Source: an uncultured Clostridia bacterium (GTDB lineage: Bacteria > Bacillota > Clostridia > Oscillospirales > Ruminococcaceae). Taken from it: a DNA stretch of 64,000 bases. The stretch is taken from contig CANQHA010000001.1 of the NCBI GenBank assembly GCA_947623585.1, positions 62,001 through 126,000 on the forward strand. The letters are read 5' to 3'. Each line of letters opens with the position of its first letter. Within the stretch, counting starts at the first letter, position 1. The position numbers and the translations under genes are program-made. Positions 7,189-15,688 of the stretch are shown piece by piece. The notes under the pieces are model-generated. The model saw nothing but the letters and a program-made list of their open reading frames with translations. It searched no databases and was not told the DNA's origin.

Positions 7189-8223
7189 TCAATCATCTGC
7201 GCTGTCGTCATCTTTTTTGTCTTTAGCAGCTTCGCCGCGCTTTGACGCTTTAAAGTTAGCAAGAGGGGAGCTCTCGGCGGCATTTCTTCGGTCGCTGTCC
7301 GAAAGGTGAGTATAAATCTGCGTCGTAGCGACGCTTTTATGCCCCAAAACCTCTTTGAGCACCATCGGGTCAACTCCGCCGTATTCATACATAAGCGTGG
7401 CCGCGGTATGGCGCAGCTTATGGGTCGATATCCCTAAATTGCCGAGACCCGCGCGCTTTAGCTGATCCTCAACAATGCGCTGAACGCGGCGGTTTGAAAG
7501 CCTTTTAAGGTTGTTTGCATGGCTCGAAATGAACATTGCGTCCGGCTCGATCGGAGATTTCGGTCTCACGGCAAGATAGTCGTTTATCGCGCTTATGCAG
7601 GCGTCGTTTATATAGATTATGCGTTCTTTCTGGCCCTTGCCGAACACCCTAAGCGTCCGCGCAGACTCGCTGTAATCGCCGATATTCAGCCCGACGAGCT
7701 CCGAAAGCCTCATGCCGCAGTTCAAAAACAGCGTTATTATGCAATAGTCGCGCTTTTGATTTCTGCTGTCGATTTCCGACAAAAGCTGCTGGCTCTGTTC
7801 AAGCTCGAGGAATTTCGGCAGCTTCTGAATCGACTTCGGGTGCTCAAGCTGCTCGATGGGGTTTTTAGAGATGAGCATGGCTTTTGAGGAAAGATATTCA
7901 TAAAACTGCCTAAGCGCCGAGGTCATTCTTGACCGCGACGAATTTGCGTTGCCGCGCTCGTTCATCAGATAGTTCATGAACTCATAGGCGCCCATGAGCG
8001 TGAATGATTCAAGGTAAGACAGCGGAACGTCGGAAATCGTGATCTCATCAAAAGGAGTGCCGTCGGGAACGTCGCCGTGGATCATTTTGAGATATCTCAA
8101 AAAAGTGCGCAGGTCAATATAATAATTTTCCTCGGTCCGCTCGGTATGATTGCGAACGACGCGCACATATGTAAGATAGTCCCGAAGATACTGCGGGCAA
8201 TCTTTTCGATATTGTTCCTTCAT
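7189..8223 (-). CDS. xerC: tyrosine recombinase, XerC/XerD type
   Basis: 344 residues: an N-terminal SAM-like core-binding domain (about 8-115) and a C-terminal catalytic domain with Arg172 (GMRLSELV), Lys196 (FGKGQKER), His268/Arg271 (HKLRH), His295 (LGHKS) and the nucleophile Tyr304. All catalytic residues are present. It is about 40 residues longer than usual Xer proteins because of an insertion near 48-78 and a charged tail (310-344). AAGGAGG lies before ATG 8223. A housekeeping chromosome-dimer role is likely, but adjacency to two tRNA genes and perfect palindromes leaves an element-integrase origin open. The symbol is a family-level assignment. Confidence 0.8.
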   Translation of the reverse strand: MKEQYRKDCPQYLRDYLTYVRVVRNHTERTEENYYIDLRTFLRYLKMIHGDVPDGTPFDEITISDVPLSYLESFTLMGAYEFMNYLMNERGNANSSRSRMTSALRQFYEYLSSKAMLISKNPIEQLEHPKSIQKLPKFLELEQSQQLLSEIDSRNQKRDYCIITLFLNCGMRLSELVGLNIGDYSESARTLRVFGKGQKERIIYINDACISAINDYLAVRPKSPIEPDAMFISSHANNLKRLSNRRVQRIVEDQLKRAGLGNLGISTHKLRHTAATLMYEYGGVDPMVLKEVLGHKSVATTQIYTHLSDSDRRNAAESSPLANFKASKRGEAAKDKKDDDSADD

Positions 8224-8289
8224 ATATAAAGCCTCCTTGAAAGCGCGCCTGCGGCAAAAGCGAGGGTTTTGACTATATTTCTATCCCCT

Positions 8290-8321
8290 AATGTGCGCAT
8301 AATTTTTATTATGCGCACATT
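8290..8321. repeat. 14-bp perfect inverted repeat between mutS2 and xerC
   Basis: The arms AATGTGCGCATAAT and ATTATGCGCACATT enclose TTTT. Neither side has the T-run of a terminator. It lies 67 bp upstream of the xerC start, about where the -35 region would be if TATAGT nearby is the -10 box. A regulator or recombinase binding site is possible. Confidence 0.6.
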
Positions 8322-8359
8322 GCTGTATATATCTTTGCGTTCTCCCCTCGGGATGGATA

Positions 8360-10741
8360 CTATTTCAGCTCGACGACGGTAACGCCGTCTTCGCCCTCAC
8401 CGTAAACGCCTTTTCGCTGAGAAGCGACCGCCGGATGCTTCCTTAAGCGGTTTCTGACAGCCTCTTTAAGCGCGCCGGTGCCTTTGCCGTGAATTATCAT
8501 CACTATTTTGTTTCCGCTCATCAGTGCACGGTCGATGAACGAATCAAGCTCATAAAGCCCCTCGTCGACCGTATACCCTCGAATATCGAGTTCAAGCTCT
8601 GCTTTTCGCGTAGCACGGCTCTCAACGTTTTTGCTCACGCTGCCTTTCGGAGGCAGCTTTTTGTTGTTGAAGGTTACCTCTTTTTCTATAAGCCTCAGCT
8701 TTGAAACATGGACCTTAGTTTTCATAATCCCCACCTGAACCATCGCATAGCCGCTCTGGTCCGGCGGTGAAATGACTATTCCGCGCTTGTTGCCGTCAAC
8801 GACCGTAACGTCGTCGCCTTTTTTCAACGGCCTCGGCAGAACATATGTGCTATCATTGGAACTCAGCTTTGCCGCTTCGTCGTAGAGGTCGTTTATTCGG
8901 CGCTTATACTGCATTTTTTCATCGGAAACGCGCTTGGAAAATTCTTCCTTATCCTTTGCCTTTCTGATATCTTCAAGCTCGTCCATAAGCTGCGCCGATT
9001 GCCTGCTGACGCGCTCGATTATCGATCTCGCCTCGCGCTTTGCCTGCTCGACCTCTTTATCTTTCGTTTCAATGAGCTTTCTGCGCTCCTCCGAGATCTC
9101 GTTTCTTAACTGCTCGGTCTCGCGGCGATACTGCTCCGCAAGATTTGAATTTATTTCAAGCTGCTTGCGCGTTGCTTCAAGGTTGTCGAGTATCTTTTCA
9201 AAGCGGCGCGACTCCCCTGTCAGCATATCCTCGGCGGCCTTGATGATGTCCTTATCAAGCCCGAGGCGCGCCGATATCGCAAATGCGTTTGATTTTCCGG
9301 GCGAGCCGATTATAAGCCGATACGTCGGCATCAGGGTCTTGACGTCAAACTCGCAGGAGGCGTTTTCAACGCCGTCGGTCTCAAGCGCGTACATTTTTAA
9401 CTCCTGATAGTGCGTCGTCGTCACCAGCTTTGCGCCAAGCGCCTTTATCCTCTCGATTATCGCAACGGCGAGCGCGGCGCCCTCGACCGGGTCGGTGCCC
9501 GAGCCGAGCTCGTCTATTAAAACGAGCGAGCGATGATCGACGGTGTTTAATATCTCGACCACCTTGTTCATGTGCGAGGAAAAAGTCGAAAGGCTCTGCT
9601 CGATAGACTGCTGGTCGCCGATATCGACGAGGATTTTATCGAAAACGGTTATCTTGCTTCCGTCCGACGCGGGTATCATCAGTCCGCACATGGTCATCAG
9701 TGTGAGCAGCCCGACGGTCTTTAAAATAACAGTTTTTCCGCCGGTGTTAGGCCCCGTGATGATGAGGCTGTCATAGTCTTTTCCGAGCCGAAAATCGACC
9801 GGAACGACCTTGTTTTTGTCGATAAGCGGGTGCCTTGCGCGGTTGAGGATTATTTCGCCGTCGTCGCTTATTTCGGGGACTGTCGCCGCCATTTTAGCGC
9901 CGAGTTCGGCCTTTGCAAAGTAAACGTTGAGCTGCGCGCAGGCGGTGAAGTCTGAGGAAAGCTGCTCGGAAAAACCTGCGCACTCGGCGGTCAGGTCGCG
10001 GATTATCCTCTCGATCTCCTCCTGCTCTTTTCCTTTGAGAATGGTTATCTCGTTGTTAGCTTCAACGACCGCCAAAGGCTCGATAAAATAGGTCTGACCG
10101 CTCGCCGAAGTGTCGTGAACAAGGCCCGCGACGGCGTTTTTGTGCTCGGATTTAACCGGCAGAACATATCTTCCGTCGCGCATGGAAATAAAACTGTCCT
10201 GAAGATAGTCCTTAGCGTCGGCGGATTTGATTATTTTGTCAAGGCTGTCGCGGATCTTAGCGCCGGCGTTGGCTATCTTTTTTCTTATCGAGGCAAGCTC
10301 GGGGCTCGCATTGTCGCTGAGCTCTTCCTCACTTAAAACCGCATTGGTTATGCGGTCGTTGAGATGCTTGTTGTCAAAAAGGCACTCAAACAGGCCGTCG
10401 AGGCTGAATTCGCCGTCAAGCTGCCTGCGCCACGAAAGCAGCGCTTCGGTCTGCGTGAGCATCTTTGAAACGTCAAGAAGCTCCCTGAGACTTAGCTGCG
10501 AGCCGCTTTGAGCGCGGTTTGCTATCGCGGCGGCGTCGGAGAAGGCAAAAAAGCTCGGGCTGCCGATTTTTGCCGAGGCGTCAAAAGCGTCGGCGGTTTT
10601 TTTGATCTCTGCGCGAACGGTATCAATGTCGCGGCAGGGCTCGATCTGTGAAGCTATGCTGCGCGAAGCGTCGTTTGAGCACTCGCCCACCAGCATTTCA
10701 AGTATCTTATGTAGTTCAAGAGTTGAGTAATGTTCATTCAT
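8360..10741 (-). CDS. mutS2: endonuclease MutS2 / ribosome-rescue ATPase
   Basis: 793 residues, full length. It has an N-terminal helical lever/clamp region, a MutS-type ATPase with Walker A GPNTGGKT and Walker B LVLIDELGSGTD, a long charged coiled coil (about 510-620), a KOW-like stretch, and a C-terminal Smr nuclease domain with LDIRGYTVDEG and HGKGTGALKE. The mismatch-recognition domain of MutS is absent, as expected. The family suppresses homologous recombination and, in B. subtilis, splits collided ribosomes. The start overlaps the recO stop by 8 bp, implying translational coupling. It is the last gene of the phoH-to-mutS2 series. Confidence 0.95.
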   Translation of the reverse strand: MNEHYSTLELHKILEMLVGECSNDASRSIASQIEPCRDIDTVRAEIKKTADAFDASAKIGSPSFFAFSDAAAIANRAQSGSQLSLRELLDVSKMLTQTEALLSWRRQLDGEFSLDGLFECLFDNKHLNDRITNAVLSEEELSDNASPELASIRKKIANAGAKIRDSLDKIIKSADAKDYLQDSFISMRDGRYVLPVKSEHKNAVAGLVHDTSASGQTYFIEPLAVVEANNEITILKGKEQEEIERIIRDLTAECAGFSEQLSSDFTACAQLNVYFAKAELGAKMAATVPEISDDGEIILNRARHPLIDKNKVVPVDFRLGKDYDSLIITGPNTGGKTVILKTVGLLTLMTMCGLMIPASDGSKITVFDKILVDIGDQQSIEQSLSTFSSHMNKVVEILNTVDHRSLVLIDELGSGTDPVEGAALAVAIIERIKALGAKLVTTTHYQELKMYALETDGVENASCEFDVKTLMPTYRLIIGSPGKSNAFAISARLGLDKDIIKAAEDMLTGESRRFEKILDNLEATRKQLEINSNLAEQYRRETEQLRNEISEERRKLIETKDKEVEQAKREARSIIERVSRQSAQLMDELEDIRKAKDKEEFSKRVSDEKMQYKRRINDLYDEAAKLSSNDSTYVLPRPLKKGDDVTVVDGNKRGIVISPPDQSGYAMVQVGIMKTKVHVSKLRLIEKEVTFNNKKLPPKGSVSKNVESRATRKAELELDIRGYTVDEGLYELDSFIDRALMSGNKIVMIIHGKGTGALKEAVRNRLRKHPAVASQRKGVYGEGEDGVTVVELK

Positions 10742-11495
10742 AGTTGTACCCGTTTACAGTTTTGAAAAAGTCAAGAGTCTGAAAATGTCTGTCGAGCTGA
10801 AGCTCGAGGTATCGCTCGGTTATCGCGGAAAGCTGCTGAAGATAATCCTTTGATACGCTTAAATTGAAAAGCCGCTGCATATCGGTCAGCGCGATAAAGC
10901 GAATGTAATGAAGCAGCCGATCGTCTAAAAGCTCGACGTCGTGAAGGTCCCTCGCTCCGAAGCAATCCTCGCAAAAAAGCCTGCCGCCTTTAAGATCAAA
11001 CTGCATTCTCGGCGCGGTGTATTTCATGCACTCGCAGCAGCCTATGAGGTTCGGGACAAGCCCTATTTCCGACATCAGCCTGAGCTCAAATATCGCCTTT
11101 AAAAGCAAAAGCTCACGGTTTTTCGCCGAAAGAAAGTGCAGCGAGTTGAGAATCAGCCTTAAAACCTCGTTATTAGGCTTTTCCTCGGTGGCGACATACA
11201 TCGTCGCCTCGGCGAAATAATTAGCCAACGAGAACCTTTCAAGGTCGCGGCTAAGCTCGAAAAAGGTCCTTATCGGCTCGGCGCTGTTTAAAATGTATCT
11301 TCCGTGAGAATCAGAAACGCAAAAAGTCGCATAGCAGAAGCTCTGAGAAACAGAGGCGTTTTTAGAGTTCTGCTTTTTAACGCCCTTTGCCGAGACCTCT
11401 ATCATCCCGGCGCTGTCGGTCAGAATATCAAGAAATTTATCGTTCTCTCCGACGCTTCTTTCGCGAAGCACCAGACCTTTTAGCGTCGTCAGCAT
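10734..11495 (-). CDS. recO: DNA repair protein RecO
   Basis: 253 residues: an N-terminal OB fold (MLTTLKGLVLRERSVGENDK), a helical middle, and a four-cysteine zinc site (CCEC...CEDC, about residues 155-185). RecO loads RecA onto SSB-coated DNA with RecR. ATG 11495 is chosen because GGTGA lies 5 bases upstream and the protein start matches the family; the frame stays open to 11621. The first 59 bases overlap, in another frame, the end of a yqzL-like gene. The order era-yqzL-recO is conserved in Firmicutes. Confidence 0.92.
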   Translation of the reverse strand: MLTTLKGLVLRERSVGENDKFLDILTDSAGMIEVSAKGVKKQNSKNASVSQSFCYATFCVSDSHGRYILNSAEPIRTFFELSRDLERFSLANYFAEATMYVATEEKPNNEVLRLILNSLHFLSAKNRELLLLKAIFELRLMSEIGLVPNLIGCCECMKYTAPRMQFDLKGGRLFCEDCFGARDLHDVELLDDRLLHYIRFIALTDMQRLFNLSVSKDYLQQLSAITERYLELQLDRHFQTLDFFKTVNGYNYE

Positions 11496-11583
11496 TTTCG
11501 TCACCGTTTTGTCTGAATTTTGTGTATGCGATATAATCGGAAACCGCTCCGGTTTCGGTGAATTTTTCCCAGTTCTTGTCCAT
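11437..11583 (-). CDS. yqzL: YqzL-like small protein overlapping recO
   Basis: A 48-codon frame: ATG 11583, stop TAA 11439-11437. It begins MDKNWEKFTETGAVSDYIAY, which matches the pattern of B. subtilis YqzL (W-x2-F-x2-T/S-G-x3-Y), a small protein always found between era and recO. GGTGG lies 4 bases before the ATG. The conserved part covers the first ~25 residues; the last 19 are Lys/Arg-rich and are encoded inside recO in another frame. The function of YqzL is unknown. The 59-bp overlap with recO is unusual and suggests coupling of the two genes. Confidence 0.6.
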   Translation of the reverse strand: MDKNWEKFTETGAVSDYIAYTKFRQNGDENADDAKRSGASRKKRRRER

Positions 11584-11663
11584 TTAGCCACCGCTCTCAT
11601 ATAAAAATGTAAATGTCGCATAATTTATGTTGAGCAGTTCTTCAAAAAATATGTTTGGAAAAT

Positions 11664-12563
11664 TCAGTCGCCGGAAAGCCCGAAGTTCTTGATAAGCCCC
11701 TCTCGGTTGCGCCAACCCTCTTTCACCTTGACCCACAGCCTGACGTTCGACTTTATCATAAAGAACTTTTCAATGTCTTCGCGGGCAAGCGTGCCGATTT
11801 TTTTGAGCATCGCTCCCCCTTTGCCGATGATTATTCCCTTGTGCGATTCTTTTTCGCAGTAGATAACGGCGTCGATGTCAAGTACGGTCTCGCCTGCTCG
11901 GCTGTCGTGCTCGTCCATCTGCTCGATCCCGACCGCTATGCCGTGAGGCACCTCGTCGGAGAGAAGCTCGAGCATTTTTTCGCGGATGATCTCGGCGGCG
12001 ATGACCCTTTCGGGCTGGTCGGTGAAGCTGTCGTCGGGAAAATAGTGCGGACCGCTGACGGCGTAATCCATAAGCTGTGAAACGATGATGTCTATACCGT
12101 CCTTTTCAAGCGCCGATATCGGTATCACCGCGGCGAAATCCCAAAGCGATGAATACTCGGCGATGATGGGAATAAGCCGCTCCTTGTCGTCAAAGAGGTC
12201 GATTTTATTGAGCGCTAAGATCACCGGCGTGTTTTTTGAAATCTTTTGCAAAAGCGCTTTTTCCTGCTCCCCTGCCCTTTTTTCGGCGTCAACGACCAAA
12301 ATGGCGGCGTCAACCGAATCAACCGAGCTGTCTATCGCCTTGATCATGTGCGCCGAAAGCCTGTCCTTCTCTTTGAGAATGCCCGGAGTGTCGATAAAAA
12401 CGAGCTGAGTTTCGCCCTTTGTGAGAACTCCGGTTATCTTGGTGCGCGTGGTCTGGGGCTTCGAGCTTACCGCGGCGATCTTCTCGCCTATCAGAGCGTT
12501 CAAAAGAGAGGATTTTCCGGCGTTCGGCCGGCCGAGAATCGTTATAAAAGCCGATTTAGTCAT
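11664..12563 (-). CDS. era: GTPase Era
   Basis: 299 residues, standard length. The GTPase domain carries GRPNAGKSS (G1), DTPG (G3) and NKID (G4). The C-terminal KH domain has GIIIGKGGAMLKKIG, which binds the 3' end of 16S rRNA during 30S assembly. It starts 2 bp after the ybeY stop, so the two are co-transcribed; both act in 16S rRNA maturation. An 80-bp spacer then separates it from the yqzL-like gene. Confidence 0.97.
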   Translation of the reverse strand: MTKSAFITILGRPNAGKSSLLNALIGEKIAAVSSKPQTTRTKITGVLTKGETQLVFIDTPGILKEKDRLSAHMIKAIDSSVDSVDAAILVVDAEKRAGEQEKALLQKISKNTPVILALNKIDLFDDKERLIPIIAEYSSLWDFAAVIPISALEKDGIDIIVSQLMDYAVSGPHYFPDDSFTDQPERVIAAEIIREKMLELLSDEVPHGIAVGIEQMDEHDSRAGETVLDIDAVIYCEKESHKGIIIGKGGAMLKKIGTLAREDIEKFFMIKSNVRLWVKVKEGWRNREGLIKNFGLSGD

Positions 12564-12565
12564 AT

Positions 12566-13033
12566 TTACCTCGTGAGTTTAAGTTTTTTGAGAATCGTTT
12601 TTTCGTGAGCCCTCATGACGTCGCCCTCGGCTTCGTCGATGTGGTCGTATCCGAGAAGATGAAGCGTTGAGTGAACGGTCAGAAAACCGACCTCGCGCTC
12701 AAAGCTGTGACCGTATTCCCCCGCCTGCTCGGCGGCTTTTTCAAGGGAAATAACAATGTCTCCGAGAAGTATTGCCCCGGTGTCGGGATCGACGTCGAAA
12801 TGCTCGCCCCCGAGAGGAAAGGACAAAACGTCGGTCTCGCGGTCGATATTTCGGAATTTGCGGTTGTATTCTCGGATTTTAGCGTTGCTTACAAAGGTAA
12901 CGTCAACGGTGCAAAGCTCGTCCATGCCCTCGCTTTCAAGCGACGCTTCTATGCACTTTTTAACGAGACCGCGCAATGATTCCGTCACCTTAAATTTTCG
13001 CTGGCGGTTGTAAATTCCGACCTGCGGGGTCAT
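12566..13033 (-). CDS. ybeY: endoribonuclease YbeY
   Basis: 155 residues with the zinc motif HSTLHLLGYDH (H-x3-H-x5-H) and the upstream TDVLSFPL signature. It is a single-strand RNase involved in 16S rRNA 3'-end maturation and ribosome quality control. Its ATG overlaps the phoH stop codon by 4 bp (ATGA type), as expected for coupled translation. Confidence 0.95.
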   Translation of the reverse strand: MTPQVGIYNRQRKFKVTESLRGLVKKCIEASLESEGMDELCTVDVTFVSNAKIREYNRKFRNIDRETDVLSFPLGGEHFDVDPDTGAILLGDIVISLEKAAEQAGEYGHSFEREVGFLTVHSTLHLLGYDHIDEAEGDVMRAHEKTILKKLKLTR

Positions 13034-13998
13034 TTTCTTCTCCCCTTTTCGCTGTTATACTGCTCATAAGCCTTTACGATGTCCTGCACAAGGCGGTGGC
13101 GAACGACGTCCTTTTCGGTGAAGCGGTTTATGCCGATATCCTTTACGTTTTTTAAGACCTTTACCGCTTCGACGAGCCCGGAATTTTTGGGGTTAGGCAG
13201 GTCGATTTGTGTGATATCTCCGGTTATGACCATTTTTGAGTTGAAGCCGAGACGCGTTAAAAACATTTTCATCTGCTCGGGCGAGGTGTTTTGCGCCTCG
13301 TCAAGGATTATGAACGAATCGTCAAGCGTTCGCCCGCGCATATATGCAAGCGGCGCGACTTCTATCGAGCCTCTTTCCTGAAGCCTCGAAAACGTCTCCG
13401 CTCCGAGCATTTCATAAAGCGCGTCGTAAAGCGGCCTGAGATAAGGATCGACCTTGTTCTGAAGATCTCCCGGCAAAAAACCGAGCTTTTCGCCGGCCTC
13501 AACTGCCGGACGGGTAAGGATTATTTTGCTGACGTTGTGCGCTTTGAACGCTCTGACAGCCATTGAGACCGCAAGAAAGGTCTTTCCGGTGCCCGCAGGG
13601 CCTATCCCGAAGGATATGGTGTTAGAGTTTATCGACTCGATATATTTTTTCTGCCCGAGGGTCTTCGGTTTGATTATTTTTCCGCTCGAGGTAACGCATA
13701 TCCCACCGTCGGAAAGCCCCGCTATTTCGTCTGGGTCGCTTTCGTCCGACATAGAAATGAAATAGCGCACCTGCTGCTCTGAGATGGTCTCTCCCCTATC
13801 GGCCAGCTTCAAAAGCGCGGTGATGCAGGTGTAAGCCTTGTCTACCGCACGGTCGGCGCCGGTGATCTTTAAATCGCTACCCCTCGCAAGAATATCCACC
13901 CCGAGCTCAGACTGTATTATTTTTATGTTTTCATCATAGCTGCCGAAAAGGCTGAGCATTGAATCCATATTTGTGACGACAACCGATTTTTCAGCCAT
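13030..13998 (-). CDS. phoH: PhoH-like ATPase
   Basis: 322 residues with Walker A GPAGTGKTF (about residue 130) and Walker B FIILDEAQN; the N-terminal ~90 residues carry the KH-like segment typical of Firmicutes PhoH. It is probably an RNA-linked ATPase; its exact reaction is unsettled. It is first in the phoH-ybeY-era-yqzL-recO-mutS2 unit and is preceded by a strong promoter. GGGAAG lies before ATG 13998. The pgpH, dgkA and cdd genes that sit in this cluster in Bacillus are absent. Confidence 0.93.
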   Translation of the reverse strand: MAEKSVVVTNMDSMLSLFGSYDENIKIIQSELGVDILARGSDLKITGADRAVDKAYTCITALLKLADRGETISEQQVRYFISMSDESDPDEIAGLSDGGICVTSSGKIIKPKTLGQKKYIESINSNTISFGIGPAGTGKTFLAVSMAVRAFKAHNVSKIILTRPAVEAGEKLGFLPGDLQNKVDPYLRPLYDALYEMLGAETFSRLQERGSIEVAPLAYMRGRTLDDSFIILDEAQNTSPEQMKMFLTRLGFNSKMVITGDITQIDLPNPKNSGLVEAVKVLKNVKDIGINRFTEKDVVRHRLVQDIVKAYEQYNSEKGRRK

Positions 13999-14048
13999 TT
14001 AAACTTCCCTTTCAATTAAAACAAAAAGTCCGATGTCTATATGGTTTT

Positions 14049-14077
14049 ATTATATCAGAAACGTTCAAATAATTCAA
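14049..14077 (-). promoter_or_regulatory. sigma-A promoter of the phoH operon
   Basis: Read on the minus strand, TTGAAT (14072-14077) and a perfect TATAAT (14049-14054) have a 17-bp spacer. It lies between the yqfD terminator and phoH. Confidence 0.8.
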
Positions 14078-14089
14078 TAGATATTGGTG

Positions 14090-14123
14090 AAAAAAACGAT
14101 GCAAGCCTTTTGTAAAAGGCTTG
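14090..14123 (-). terminator. terminator after yqfD
   Basis: A 10-bp perfect stem, CAAGCCTTTT/AAAAGGCTTG, with a 2-base centre. On the minus strand seven T follow a 5-base gap. It separates sporulation gene yqfD from the constitutive phoH operon. Confidence 0.7.
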
Positions 14124-14155
14124 AGCGAAAACTTTTAATTCTGTATTTATGCAAT

Positions 14156-15322
14156 TCATTTTATAAATATCTCCGTGCTGCGGCCAATCTCACCCTCTAA
14201 AACATAATCAGCCCTTACCTCGGCGCCGGTATCGGTTATGCTCTCGGTAACGCTTCGCGATATCACCGTGACCTCGCCGAGAAAGTTTTTCTCATAAACG
14301 GCGAGCCGCTTGTATGCCTCGGAAAGCGCCTCGGCGGTCGAAAACGCCTTTTCCTCGGTCAAAATTTCGGTATACTCGCGGGTCTTTAACGAAAACGGCA
14401 GAGTCATCCCCAAAAACCTGAGCGGCGTTTCTTGCAGCTTCTCCGAATAATTTGCGCCCTTTTTTAAAGGCATCGCGGGAAGCGGTATCTCGAGCTCGAA
14501 AAAACCGAGCGAGCGGCGATAGGTCTTGTCGCCCGGTCTTTGGCGGGTTTCGTTATAGGGCTGAGAAAATGTCAGCGACTCCTCGTAGCGGCCGATTATC
14601 TTCGCATATGCGTGAAAATAAAGTGCTGCGCCGTCGGCGCGGTCAACTATGCCGCTGACCAAAAGCTCGCCCTTGTGAACGGCGTCGCCCAAAAGAACGC
14701 TGAGCTGCCCCGCCTTTACCTCGGCGTCAACTATCACCGCGTCCTTCGTCGAGACGATATTTGCAGGCATTCGCATATTTTCGGCCTCGACCTTTTGCGT
14801 GCTCTCGCTGACGCTGACATAAACCACCGAGCCTTTGAAATCAATAGAAGCCCACGCCACGCCGTCTAAGACGCTGAAAATTCTGTCGGAAAGCGCAAGG
14901 CAGTTAAGCGAAGGGATATAGCTCCCCGCGCTTAAACCCTCGCTCGCCAAAACCTCTCTGATTTCCGAGATCAGCGCGGGATCATCGGTGCCTCGAATCT
15001 CGATTTTCGTCACCGTGTTTGAGAGAACAAAGATCAGCGCCGCCGCTGCCGCCGCCCCGAAAATAATTCCGTAGCGGCGAAGATATTTCGCGATAAAATA
15101 CAAAGCGCCGCGCTTTGAGACCGTTTCGCAGACGCAGTCGTTTTCTTCGCACAGCCTTTTTACGCGCTTCTCAAAAAAAGCGGAGGTGGTCAGAAAAACC
15201 GTCTCGTTTTTGCTGTAAAGCGATATAACTTTACAAGATTTTCTCAGCCTTTCGCACAGCTTCAGCGCGTCGAAGCCGTTTATCTCAAACGAGACCTCGC
15301 CTATCAGACGGTAGTTAAGCAT
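14156..15322 (-). CDS. yqfD: sporulation protein YqfD
   Basis: 388 residues. The first ~90 are cytoplasmic, followed by one transmembrane helix (about 91-111, IIFGAAAAAALIFVLSNTV) and a large extracytoplasmic part that begins with a POTRA/FtsQ-like fold (VTKIEIRGTDDPALI...). YqfD is a mother-cell, sigma-E-dependent sporulation protein in Bacillus. Its start overlaps the yqfC stop by 8 bp, and its own terminator follows. Confidence 0.9.
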   Translation of the reverse strand: MLNYRLIGEVSFEINGFDALKLCERLRKSCKVISLYSKNETVFLTTSAFFEKRVKRLCEENDCVCETVSKRGALYFIAKYLRRYGIIFGAAAAAALIFVLSNTVTKIEIRGTDDPALISEIREVLASEGLSAGSYIPSLNCLALSDRIFSVLDGVAWASIDFKGSVVYVSVSESTQKVEAENMRMPANIVSTKDAVIVDAEVKAGQLSVLLGDAVHKGELLVSGIVDRADGAALYFHAYAKIIGRYEESLTFSQPYNETRQRPGDKTYRRSLGFFELEIPLPAMPLKKGANYSEKLQETPLRFLGMTLPFSLKTREYTEILTEEKAFSTAEALSEAYKRLAVYEKNFLGEVTVISRSVTESITDTGAEVRADYVLEGEIGRSTEIFIK

Positions 15323-15593
15323 TTTTCACACCCGACCTCTCCGAAAGCTCGACCGAGCTGATTTTGCCGCTTATTCGCACTACGCTCTCTTTGAAGCCCG
15401 ACATTTCAAGCCCGACGCCCCAGACCGTCACGTCGCCGTCGCGGGTACGGACCCTCGCCATTATCTCGTTGCACTCATAAACGTTCGTCACGTTTTCTAT
15501 AAGAACGCTGCGCCCTCCCAGAACCGTTACGCAAGCCTCGGTATATATCGCGGCGCGGGCTTTTTTGCGCAGTTTTTCTATGACCTCTGACAT
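15315..15593 (-). CDS. yqfC: sporulation protein YqfC (YabP family)
   Basis: 92 residues, one YabP/YqfC domain with VLGGRSVLIENVTNVYECNE and VTVWGVGLEMSGF. In Bacillus it is paired with yqfD and expressed in the mother cell. GGAAAGGAAAT lies before ATG 15593. The upstream 95 bp are shared with the divergent ylbJ; on the minus side TATAAT is present near 15628 but no good -35 box. Confidence 0.88.
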   Translation of the reverse strand: MSEVIEKLRKKARAAIYTEACVTVLGGRSVLIENVTNVYECNEIMARVRTRDGDVTVWGVGLEMSGFKESVVRISGKISSVELSERSGVKNA

Positions 15594-15629
15594 AACGATT
15601 TCCTTTCCATGGAAAATTTCCGTGTTAAA

Positions 15630-15660
15630 TTATACTCGTCTTTTTTTCTGCATAGAATTT
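15630..15660 (+). promoter_or_regulatory. possible sigma-E-type promoter of ylbJ
   Basis: CATAGAATTT at 15651-15660 resembles the Bacillus sigma-E -10 pattern CATACAnT. An ATTATA block lies about 16 bp upstream. The same CATAGAAT lies upstream of spoIIIAA. This is inference from pattern. Confidence 0.35.
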
Positions 15661-15688
15661 TCAAGACAAACTATTTGCGGAGACTGAC

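Noticed and set aside
6990-7226. A 78-codon plus-strand frame between the tRNAs and xerC
   Set aside because: It is made of the two inverted repeats and the 3' end of xerC read backwards, with no ribosome site.
15604-15615. Perfect palindrome TTTCCATGGAAA between yqfC and ylbJ as an operator
   Set aside because: It overlaps the yqfC ribosome site (GGAAAGGA), which explains most of the sequence; a 12-bp palindrome alone is weak evidence.
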